Origin: CAZPMO01 sp964587515
GTDB taxonomy: Bacteria; Pseudomonadota; Alphaproteobacteria; MPNO01
NCBI GenBank assembly: GCA_964587515.1
Contig: CAZPMO010000244.1
Coordinates: 1 to 5,575, forward strand
DNA: 5,575 nucleotides
Reading direction: 5' to 3'
In this document: in pieces, positions 1 through 5,570 of the stretch
Layout of the letters: each line of letters starts with the position of its first letter
Numbering within the stretch: position 1 is the first letter of the stretch
Made by a program: the position numbers and the translations under genes
Notes under the pieces: model-generated
Seen by the model: only the letters and a program-made list of their open reading frames with translations
What the model was told of the DNA's origin: nothing
The model's database searches: none

Positions 1-59
1 CCCTTATCGTTGCCGGGGCAATGTAACCGAGCCGGCCAAAACCGCAAAGAGGGGCGCAT

Positions 60-1214
60 TCAGGTGAGCGTTTTCAATATTTCCCAGAGATTGGCCTTGC
101 CCTCGAAGCCGATGCCGGGAAGATCGGGCGGCGTAATGAAACCGTCTTCGACGGTCGCGCCGTCGACGAACCCGCCATAGATCAGGGCCGGATCGGCGGC
201 CGCCTCGTGACCGCCGAGCCCGAGCCCGGCGGCGGCGTGCAGCGCCAGCAGATGGCCGGCATGGGGCAGGCACTGACGACGCGACCAGCCGGCGGCCTCG
301 ACCATGTCGAGGATATGGAGATATTCGACCAGCCCATAGGAGAGCGCGATATCGAACTGCAGCAGATCGCGGTCGTGGCGCAGACCGGCGTAGCGCACCA
401 GATTTCGCGCATCGGCCAGCGAAAACAGATTTTCGCCGGTCGCGATCGGCCCCGGATAACGCGCGCAGAGATCGGCCTGAAGCGCGAAATCGAGCGGATC
501 GCCCGGCTCCTCGACCCAGGCGAGATCATAGGGCGCGAGCGCCTCGAGCCATTCGGGCGCGGTCTCGCCATCGAGCGCGGCATTGAGATCGACGGCGAGA
601 TTTTCGCCCGATCCCACCACCGAAAGCGCCGCCTCGACGCGCGCCATATCCTCGGCCAGCGACGCCGCGCCGATTTTAATCTTTACCCGCCGATAGCCGA
701 GATCGAGATAGCCCATGATCTCGTCCTCAAGCCCGTCACCCGCGCGGTAATGCCCGCCCGAGGCGTAGACCGCGACGCGGTCGTCCGCCTCGCCGCCGTT
801 GAAATGATCGGCCAGCAAACGCCAGAGGGGCACGCCGTCGGCCTTGGCCACCGCGTCCCAAATGGCGGTGTCGATCACGCCGACCGCGCCGGGGCGTTCG
901 CCGTGGCCGCCGGATTTTTCGTCCCGCATCAGCGCGGCGCGCACCCGGAACGGATCGAGCCCGCCGCCGGCCATATCGACCAGCGTCTCGGGATCGGCCG
1001 CCTGCAGGCGCGGGATGAACCGTTCGCGCAGCAGCCCGCCCTGGCCATAGCGCCCGATCGAGCCGAATCCATAGCCGGTGACCTGCTTGCCTTCGAATAC
1101 CGCGTCCGTCAGCACCGCGACCGCGCTCACCGTCATCTCGTCGAAACCGATGGCGGCCGAGCGCATGGGATCGCCCAGCGCGACCGTTCGTTCACGAATA
1201 TCGAGTATCTTCAT
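60..1214 (-). CDS. tarD: D(-)-tartrate dehydratase-like enolase-superfamily enzyme
   Basis: A 384-residue member of the mandelate racemase branch of the enolase superfamily. The family member it most resembles, TarD of Bradyrhizobium japonicum (389 aa, compared from memory), dehydrates D-tartrate to oxaloacetate in the cytoplasm. The catalytic set aligns with TarD at a constant offset of four. It comprises K178-I-K180 at the end of barrel strand 2 (K180 is the alpha-proton base), Mg ligands D209, E235 and E261, and the H318/D288 dyad, whose His is the general acid. Other TarD-like landmarks are the GRYGQGGL stretch near residue 54, K100 followed by GGHGE, GDPLD near 238, TGENLF at 259-264 and the C-terminal DLPGIGFEGK. 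Start: ATG at 1214 with AAAGGA five bases upstream. It is divergent from the VOC gene. Differences from TarD: the strand-3 motif reads VDLNA rather than VDANG, and the N-terminal capping loop has GSIG where TarD has NSNG. The family is certain, the dehydratase chemistry very likely and the exact substrate probable only. Confidence 0.85.
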   Translation of the reverse strand: MKILDIRERTVALGDPMRSAAIGFDEMTVSAVAVLTDAVFEGKQVTGYGFGSIGRYGQGGLLRERFIPRLQAADPETLVDMAGGGLDPFRVRAALMRDEKSGGHGERPGAVGVIDTAIWDAVAKADGVPLWRLLADHFNGGEADDRVAVYASGGHYRAGDGLEDEIMGYLDLGYRRVKIKIGAASLAEDMARVEAALSVVGSGENLAVDLNAALDGETAPEWLEALAPYDLAWVEEPGDPLDFALQADLCARYPGPIATGENLFSLADARNLVRYAGLRHDRDLLQFDIALSYGLVEYLHILDMVEAAGWSRRQCLPHAGHLLALHAAAGLGLGGHEAAADPALIYGGFVDGATVEDGFITPPDLPGIGFEGKANLWEILKTLT

Positions 1215-1294
1215 GCTGGTCCTTTATCGGCGATGGACAGCCCGCACGCCTGGGGCCACAATGATACCCGAGTTGACCGTAAAGGAGTGAACCG
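1215..1294. promoter_or_regulatory. Divergent intergenic region between the tarD-like gene and the VOC gene
   Basis: This 80-nt gap must carry the start signals for both divergent genes. Each has a clear ribosome binding site: AAAGGA on the minus strand (1220-1225) for the tarD-like gene and AAAGGAG (1281-1287) on the plus strand for the VOC gene. I could not pick out a convincing -35/-10 pair or operator palindrome on either strand. The shared short region suggests co-regulation of the two transcripts, but that is inference from layout. Confidence 0.4.
1281..1287 (+). promoter_or_regulatory. Ribosome binding site of the VOC gene
   Basis: AAAGGAG lies seven bases before the ATG at 1295, a near-ideal Shine-Dalgarno sequence and spacing. 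It fixes the start of the VOC protein and suggests efficient translation of the first gene of the VOC-DUF1989 pair. Confidence 0.8.
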
Positions 1295-1696
1295 ATGGCC
1301 AAACTTCGCCATATCGCCATGCAAGTGCCGGATCTCGAAAAAGCGGCGCAGTTTTATGAGAAGGTGTTCGGCATGGAGCGCATCGTCCGCGGCGACACGC
1401 CCTATGGCAACGCCCAGATGATGTCGGACGGGGTGATCAACCTCGCGCTGCTGAACTTCCCGGAGGGAACGATCGGCGGCAAGGGCGATCCCGACTGGGC
1501 CGGACTGCACCATGTGGGTTTCGTGGTCGACGATCACGACGAGACCGCCAAGCTGATCGAAGAGCATGGCGGCGAGTATTTCACGACCCTGCCCGACGGC
1601 ATCGAGGGTCTGCAGGCCGAGGTGAAGTATAGGGACCTTAACGGCATCGTGGTCGACGTCGCCGAGCATCCCTGGCAGACCAAGCCCGACAAGTGA
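1295..1696 (+). CDS. VOC (glyoxalase/bleomycin-resistance fold) metalloprotein
   Basis: A 133-residue cytoplasmic protein of the vicinal oxygen chelate superfamily. Two beta-alpha-beta-beta-beta modules are visible. The first begins with LRHIAMQVPDLEKAAQFYEK (residues 4-23), the typical first strand and helix, and runs to INLALLNF (48-55). The second begins with LHHVGFVVDDHDET (71-84) and ends with the KYRDLNGIVVDVAEH strand pair (111-125). Expected metal ligands are H6, H73 and the acidic D121 in the last strand; the second ligand position, near residues 48-52, has no obvious Glu, Gln or His, so the metal site may be atypical. Size and order match single-domain VOC proteins often labelled lactoylglutathione lyase-related, but nothing here shows a glutathione substrate. 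The TGA stop overlaps the GTG start of the DUF1989 gene, so the two are probably one translational unit. The fold is secure; the reaction (isomerase, epimerase, lyase or dioxygenase) cannot be chosen. Confidence 0.85.
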   Translation: MAKLRHIAMQVPDLEKAAQFYEKVFGMERIVRGDTPYGNAQMMSDGVINLALLNFPEGTIGGKGDPDWAGLHHVGFVVDDHDETAKLIEEHGGEYFTTLPDGIEGLQAEVKYRDLNGIVVDVAEHPWQTKPDK

Positions 1697-2316
1697 CGAC
1701 AAGGCCGGTCTCCGAATTCGTCATTCCCGCCACCGAGGGCCGCGCCGTCGAGTTACGGGCGGGTCAGGTGCTGCGCATCCACCAGATCGACGGCGGTCAG
1801 GTGGGCGATTGCGTTTTTTACAACGCCCATGATTATCGCGAGATGTTCCATATCGGCCAGAGCTGGGCGATCAACGGCATCCTCGGCACCGGCACGTCGA
1901 AAAGTTTCCGGCATTTCTATTCCAAGCCGCCGCGCGAGAACGTGATGCTGACGGTTCTCGAGGACACGGTGCGCAACCATTGGGGAAACATGGGCGGGCG
2001 TTGTTCGGCGCGGCTTTACGAGTTGCGCGACGGCATCGCCTCGGGCCACCGGTCATGTCAGGAGAACCTCACCGAAGCGCTGGCGCCTTATGGCCTCACG
2101 GGTGACGACATCTTCGATATTTTCAACGTTTTCATGAATGTCGATCTGCACGAGGACGGCAGCTTCACCATGAAGGGCTGCGAAGCGGGCGTTGACGATT
2201 ATATCGACCTCAAGGCCGAGATGGACGTCCTCGCCGCCATTTCCGCCTGCCCCGCCGACACCTCACCCACCAATAACGGCCTCAGCGCCCCGCTCGGCGT
2301 CAAGATTTTCGAATAG
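1693..2316 (+). CDS. DUF1989 / urea carboxylase-associated family protein
   Basis: A 207-residue protein of the DUF1989 family (PF09347). Characterised members include the CgdA/CgdB subunits of carboxyguanidine deiminase in guanidine assimilation; others are only named urea carboxylase-associated. Landmarks are GGQVGDCVFYNAHDYREMF (34-52), DTVRNHWGNMGGRC (91-104), SCQENL (121-126), FNVFMNVDLHEDG (144-156) and the hallmark C-terminal block DYIDLKAEMDVLAAISACP (169-187) followed by TNNG. H96, C104 and C122 are candidate metal ligands by position in the family consensus, which is inference. The start is GTG at 1693, overlapping the VOC stop as GTGA; no strong Shine-Dalgarno precedes it, and the first in-frame ATG (residue 51) would cut off the GDC..YNA motif, so coupled re-initiation fits best. 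No urea carboxylase, allophanate hydrolase or second DUF1989 partner is in the window, so a guanidine role is not supported by context. The family is firm and the function unassigned. Confidence 0.85.
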   Translation: MTTRPVSEFVIPATEGRAVELRAGQVLRIHQIDGGQVGDCVFYNAHDYREMFHIGQSWAINGILGTGTSKSFRHFYSKPPRENVMLTVLEDTVRNHWGNMGGRCSARLYELRDGIASGHRSCQENLTEALAPYGLTGDDIFDIFNVFMNVDLHEDGSFTMKGCEAGVDDYIDLKAEMDVLAAISACPADTSPTNNGLSAPLGVKIFE

Positions 2317-2320
2317 TACT

Positions 2321-3358
2321 CTATCCCGCTTCGGCGAGCCGGCGGTGCTGGTCGAGGATGTCGGTCAGCGCGTCGGGGTCGCCGCGGCCGAGGCCGCATT
2401 CGGCGCTGATGCCGGCGACGGTGTGGTATTTGCGCGCGGCGGCGAGCTTGGCCGTGTTGCCGGCCGCGTCCCCCTCATGGATCAGCCCGAGATAGAGCGC
2501 GGTGCCATCGGGCAGGGCGAGATCGGTCAGCGGGCGAAAATAGTCGTCGTCGTCGCGGTCCTTGAGCACCGGCATGTGGATATATTTCAAGGGGCGCGAG
2601 ACCGCGCCAACGATGCCGTTGGCCATCTCCACCAGGACGCCCATGTCCTTGGGCAACACCAAATGCTCGTCGGCCGGGCTGCCGTAGCACAGGTGATAAC
2701 CGAGGTCGATGCCGGCCGGCACCATATCGCCGATGCCGCCGAGCGACGACACGATTTGATCCTTATAACCGGACGGCTGATCGAAATAGCCTTCCCACAT
2801 CAGCACTTCCTGGCAGACGTCCCACTGATAGGAAATCTGGTCGTGCGGCAGGGTCGCGGCGATGCGCCCGAACTCCTGGGCGAGATGGGCCGTATAGACC
2901 GGCAGGAAGGCGTCATAGGCCTTGATTGAGATGAAGTTGTAGGTGATGGCCAGCGGCGTCGCCATGCAGATCTGGTATCTGACCTCCTCGGGGATTACGC
3001 CTTCTTCCTTGAGCCGGCGGAAGTCCTCGAAATTGCGGATCGCATCGTCGGCGTAGCCGGTGTTGAACGTCACCGAGGCCGGATCGACGCCGTCGCGAAA
3101 GCGCAGCCGCGCGACCTCATACACCACCTTGCCGTCCCACTGGGTAAAGGGGAACGGCGCCATGGTCGGGTCGATCTCAAGATCGGGATGCGCCTTGAGT
3201 TGGTCGTTGATAAAGCTGATCCAGCGGGTGCGCCGGCCTGTTTCGCCGTCGGGAATGCGCTCCATATGGCCGCCCAGCGTCTCGCCCAGCGTGCGAAACA
3301 CCGTCGCCGCGTCGCTCAGCGGCAGGCTGCCCACCATGTGGACGATGGGTGCGCTCAT
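2321..3358 (-). CDS. MetE/UROD-like TIM-barrel protein with a methionine-synthase-type metal site, uncharacterised family
   Basis: A 345-residue single-domain protein resembling the C-terminal catalytic half of cobalamin-independent methionine synthase. The N-terminal HMVGSLPL (7-14) corresponds to the GS(F/L)P strand of MetE barrels. IPDGETGRRTRW (35-46) is characteristic of a widespread uncharacterised subgroup. GYHLCYG (220-226) supplies a MetE-like HxC zinc pair, H222 and C224. E244 is the best candidate for the glutamate ligand, and SAECGLGRGDP (318-328) supplies the last cysteine, C321. With those ligands it probably binds zinc and activates a thiol or transfers a methyl or alkyl group, as MetE and coenzyme-M transferases do; the substrate is unknown. 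At half the length of MetE it lacks the N-terminal barrel, and it should not be called methionine synthase on this evidence. Start: ATG at 3358, preceded by GGAGGA at five bases. It lies 72 nt downstream of the cyclase on the same strand. The stop is 4 nt from the convergent DUF1989 stop. Confidence 0.8.
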   Translation of the reverse strand: MSAPIVHMVGSLPLSDAATVFRTLGETLGGHMERIPDGETGRRTRWISFINDQLKAHPDLEIDPTMAPFPFTQWDGKVVYEVARLRFRDGVDPASVTFNTGYADDAIRNFEDFRRLKEEGVIPEEVRYQICMATPLAITYNFISIKAYDAFLPVYTAHLAQEFGRIAATLPHDQISYQWDVCQEVLMWEGYFDQPSGYKDQIVSSLGGIGDMVPAGIDLGYHLCYGSPADEHLVLPKDMGVLVEMANGIVGAVSRPLKYIHMPVLKDRDDDDYFRPLTDLALPDGTALYLGLIHEGDAAGNTAKLAAARKYHTVAGISAECGLGRGDPDALTDILDQHRRLAEAG

Positions 3359-3363
3359 GGGAT

Positions 3364-3369
3364 CCTCCC
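3364..3369 (-). promoter_or_regulatory. Ribosome binding site of the MetE-like gene
   Basis: Read on the minus strand, GGAGGA (within AGGGAGGAT) sits five bases before the ATG at 3358. This strong site fixes the start. The 72-nt spacer to the cyclase stop (3359-3430) shows no convincing terminator hairpin, so read-through from the cyclase gene is possible. Confidence 0.7.
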
Positions 3370-3430
3370 TCGTTCAACTTTCCCGAGGGGGAGTGTGTGA
3401 CGGGAAGGCCCCTTTTTCCAGCCCCGTTTT

Positions 3431-4681
3431 TCAGGCCGATGTATCGATGGTGAAAAGCGCCTGGGTCTCGCGCACATCGCGCAGCGCGTGGCGGCCGAGC
3501 GGAATCAGCTTGTCGGCGCAGGCGGTTGCCGCCGCGGCAAAGGTCTCGGAGATCAGAAAATGATGGCCGAGCCCTTCGCACAGCGCCTCGATGCGGTTGG
3601 CTTCGTTGACCGCCGGCCCGATGACCGTAAAATCCTGACGGTCGGCGGCGCCGATATTGCCGTAGAGCACATCGCCGAGATGCATCGCGATGTCGAGCGG
3701 CATCACCGGTTCGCCTGCCGCGGCGCGATCGACGTTGAGCGCCGCGACCCGATTCATGGCTTCGTAGCCGGCCTCCAGGGCATCGCGGCATACGGAATCG
3801 TTCGGCCGTCCCGCGAGATCGAAGGTCGCGAGCAGCCCGTCGCCGAGAAATTTCAGGATCTGGCCGCCGCGCTCTACGATGGGCGGCAGGATCTGCTCGA
3901 AATAGCTGTCGAGCATGGGCGCCAGCGCGGCGCGATCGACGCTGTCGGTGGTGCTGGTGAAATCGCGGAGATCGGCGTAGAGAAGCACCGCGCGGATCAC
4001 GTCGAGCGAGCCGCGCCGGATATCGCCGCGCATGATGCGCCGTCCCGCGTCGGGCCCGACATAGGTGTCGAGAACGTTCTCCGCGACCTCCTCGGTCAAC
4101 AGCGTTTTCGCGGTCAGCGCGAGACGCGGCAAGAGGCGTTCAAGGATCGCGATATCGTGGTCGGAAAAACCGCCGGCCCGGTCGGTGGTCCAGCTGCTGA
4201 TCAGCCCGGTCTCCATCGACTGGACGCCGCCGAGCGAAAATTCGATCACGCGGGCGTAATATTCGGTCATGCCCTCGGCCGCGAGATCGGCGAGGATGGC
4301 GAAATCGATCTCCGCCTCGGGTCCTTCGAGACGGCGGCGGAATTCGAATTCGCGGGTATCCAGCATGTGGCGGATGGTGCTGCGCTGCCAATCGGAATTC
4401 ACGTCAGAGTCGATGGAAAAACGGGTGCTTTTCATCTGGCCGCCGCGCTGCCAGATGAAGGTTTCCGCGTCGACACTGGGGTGGAGCGTGCGCATGGCCA
4501 TCATGCCACGATGAATGTTCACCCCGGCCGCTTCGAGCCGCAGACAGAAGCCGGACAGAATCGATTCGAAATAGGCGCCGACCAGCCCCTGATCGATCAG
4601 CCAGTTACTGATTTCCTGGATCACCTCGGCGTCGCGCTCATCCGTAGCCGCCGCCGACAAAATATCGATCCCCGTAGACAC
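3431..4681 (-). CDS. Class III adenylate cyclase with an N-terminal sensor-like domain
   Basis: Makes cyclic AMP from ATP. Numbered from the GTG at 4681 (416 aa), the C-terminal cyclase homology domain spans about 228-416 and has every canonical residue. The metal aspartates are D237 (in LLYADLRDFTS) and D281 (in KFLGDG). The adenine-selecting pair is K277 and D350 (in DFTVIGPAVNEANR). The transition-state residues are N359 and R363. The Lys/Asp pair argues for adenylate rather than guanylate cyclase. Residues 23-200 form a domain with WLIDQGLVGAYFESIL, GFCLRLEAAGV and MRTLHPSV motifs, shared with rhizobial-type cyclases and probably GAF-like; its ligand is unknown. I see no signal peptide or membrane helix, so the protein should be soluble. 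Start choice: GTG at 4681 has GAGGGA six bases upstream. An in-frame GTG at 4708 would add nine residues but has no Shine-Dalgarno. It is probably co-transcribed with the MetE-like gene and is divergent from the HCHL-like gene. Cyclase function is near certain; the input signal is unknown. Confidence 0.9.
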   Translation of the reverse strand: MSTGIDILSAAATDERDAEVIQEISNWLIDQGLVGAYFESILSGFCLRLEAAGVNIHRGMMAMRTLHPSVDAETFIWQRGGQMKSTRFSIDSDVNSDWQRSTIRHMLDTREFEFRRRLEGPEAEIDFAILADLAAEGMTEYYARVIEFSLGGVQSMETGLISSWTTDRAGGFSDHDIAILERLLPRLALTAKTLLTEEVAENVLDTYVGPDAGRRIMRGDIRRGSLDVIRAVLLYADLRDFTSTTDSVDRAALAPMLDSYFEQILPPIVERGGQILKFLGDGLLATFDLAGRPNDSVCRDALEAGYEAMNRVAALNVDRAAAGEPVMPLDIAMHLGDVLYGNIGAADRQDFTVIGPAVNEANRIEALCEGLGHHFLISETFAAAATACADKLIPLGRHALRDVRETQALFTIDTSA

Positions 4682-4687
4682 GCCTGT

Positions 4688-4693
4688 TCCCTC
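4688..4693 (-). promoter_or_regulatory. Ribosome binding site deciding the cyclase start
   Basis: On the minus strand GAGGGA lies six bases before the GTG at 4681. The competing upstream in-frame GTG at 4708 has only weak purine content before it, so this site supports the shorter protein. It would fall inside the coding sequence if 4708 were used. Confidence 0.5.
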
Positions 4694-4733
4694 GACAACG
4701 CCATACACATACGATGACGTCTTCTATATGGGG

Positions 4734-4739
4734 AAGGAG
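4734..4739 (+). promoter_or_regulatory. Ribosome binding site deciding the HCHL-like start
   Basis: AAGGAG lies six bases before the ATG at 4746. An in-frame ATG at 4728 would place this site inside the gene and itself has no Shine-Dalgarno upstream. The 4746 start therefore wins, and it also gives a protein close to the usual length of the family. Confidence 0.75.
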
Positions 4740-4745
4740 CCCGCG

Positions 4746-5570
4746 ATGACAACGAAGGCGTATGAAACGGTGCTGGTGGAGAAGGACGACGGCATCACCT
4801 GGGTGACGCTCAACCGTCCTGAAAAGCGCAACGCGATGAACCCGCAGCTCCATTTCGACATGGTCGAGGCGCTGACCTGGCTCAACACCGACGACGAAAC
4901 GAAAGTGCTGGTGCTGACCGGCGCCGGCCAATCCTGGTGCGCCGGCATGGATTTGAAGGAATTCTTCCGCGAACTCGACGACAAGCCGGTCGAGCGCGCC
5001 GCCGCGCGCGACGCCGACCGGCGCTGGGGCTGGTACGGTCTGACCCGGTTTTCCAAACCGACCATCGCGATGGTCAACGGCTATTGCTTCGGCGGCGCAT
5101 TCACGCCACTGATCGCCTGCGATTTCGCGATCGCCGCCGAGGATGCGACTTTCGGGCTCAGCGAGATCAACTGGGGCATCCTGCCGGGCGGGCTGGTCTC
5201 GAAAGTGGTCACCGAGGTTCTGACCTATCGCAAGGCGATGTATTACGCCTGCACCGGGCGCACCTTCGACGGCAAGGAAGCCGAGGATATCGGGCTGATC
5301 ACCAAGGCGGTGCCGGCCGACAAGCTTCGCGAGGAAACGATCGCGCTGGCCCGCGAGCTGATGGAGAAATCCCCCACGGTCCTACGCGCGGTGAAGGAAG
5401 GCATGCGCGCGGTCACCCATATGAGCGTCGACGAGGCCTACGAATATCTCGAGGCCAAGCAGGAACAGCTCCGCTTCCGCGACGCCCACGGCACCCGCGC
5501 CCGCGGCATCGAGGAGTTCATCGACAAAAAGACCTACCGCCCCGGCTTCCAACCCGTCGGCAAGGGGTAG
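4746..5570 (+). CDS. Hydroxycinnamoyl-CoA hydratase-lyase-like crotonase (enoyl-CoA hydratase/isomerase family)
   Basis: A 274-residue crotonase-fold protein; Pseudomonas HCHL, compared from memory, has 276. HCHL hydrates feruloyl-, caffeoyl- or coumaroyl-CoA and then cleaves the product to an aromatic aldehyde plus acetyl-CoA. Shared landmarks are VTLNRPEKRNAM (20-31), VLVLTGAG (54-61), CAGMDLKE (65-72), KPTIAMVNGYCFGGAF (104-119), ATFGLSEINWGI (134-145) and LVSK (150-153). The oxyanion-hole residues M68 and G117 and the catalytic glutamate E140 (HCHL E143) are present. Odd points: HCHL Y75 and Y239, which contact the substrate's phenol hydroxyl, are F73 and E236 here, and S123 is T120. The whole-length match therefore argues for the HCHL family, but the substrate may be non-phenolic or differently substituted. 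No feruloyl-CoA synthetase or vanillin dehydrogenase gene is in the window, which ends five bases after the stop. It is cytoplasmic, with no targeting signal. Family is confident, activity moderate. Confidence 0.85.
   Translation: MTTKAYETVLVEKDDGITWVTLNRPEKRNAMNPQLHFDMVEALTWLNTDDETKVLVLTGAGQSWCAGMDLKEFFRELDDKPVERAAARDADRRWGWYGLTRFSKPTIAMVNGYCFGGAFTPLIACDFAIAAEDATFGLSEINWGILPGGLVSKVVTEVLTYRKAMYYACTGRTFDGKEAEDIGLITKAVPADKLREETIALARELMEKSPTVLRAVKEGMRAVTHMSVDEAYEYLEAKQEQLRFRDAHGTRARGIEEFIDKKTYRPGFQPVGKG

Larger units (their letters stand above)
4682..4745. promoter_or_regulatory. Divergent control region between cyclase and HCHL-like genes
   Basis: This 64-nt spacer separates the two chosen start codons and must hold 5' signals for both transcripts. 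It contains GAGGGA on the minus strand (4688-4693) as the cyclase ribosome binding site and AAGGAG on the plus strand (4734-4739) as that of the HCHL-like gene. In between is a 12-base near-palindrome, GATGACGTCTTC (4713-4724), with one mismatched pair, which is a candidate operator. I could not find a -35/-10 pair with acceptable spacing on either strand, so the promoters may lie partly inside the coding ends or be activator-dependent. Confidence 0.4.

Noticed and set aside
10..21. Short inverted repeat TTGCCGGGGCAA downstream of the tarD-like gene as a terminator
   Set aside because: The stem is only four to five base pairs and no T-run follows on either strand, so it does not qualify as an intrinsic terminator.
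1..59. Possible start of another minus-strand gene after the tarD-like stop (ATG at 57-59, frame open to the window edge)
   Set aside because: There is no Shine-Dalgarno upstream, the short translation has no recognisable motif, and only 19 codons are visible. Nothing else supportable was seen in this flank.
207..1421. A 404-codon plus-strand open frame antisense to the tarD-like gene
   Set aside because: Its protein is low-complexity and rich in Arg/Gly/Ala/Ile with no family resemblance, while the minus strand encodes an unmistakable enolase-superfamily enzyme. Long antisense frames are expected in GC-rich DNA with biased third positions.
1693..2316. Calling the DUF1989 gene a carboxyguanidine deiminase subunit
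   Set aside because: The family fits, but there is no second DUF1989 partner, urea carboxylase, allophanate hydrolase or guanidine transporter or riboswitch in the window, and I could not verify subfamily residues by alignment.
2321..3358. Calling this gene metE (methionine synthase)
   Set aside because: Only the metal-site motifs and barrel are shared; the length is under half of MetE, and the signature IPDGETGRRTRW motif marks a different family.
3359..3430. Terminator or small gene between the cyclase and MetE-like genes
   Set aside because: The spacer has several G and C runs and A/T tracts, but the best stem (ACGGG with CCCGT) has a long loop and no following T-run in the minus direction. 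No open frame with a ribosome binding site fits.
3488..4717. A 409-codon plus-strand open frame antisense to the adenylate cyclase gene
   Set aside because: It mirrors the cyclase codon-for-codon, shows no domain and overlaps the HCHL-like promoter region; the cyclase has every catalytic motif on the opposite strand.
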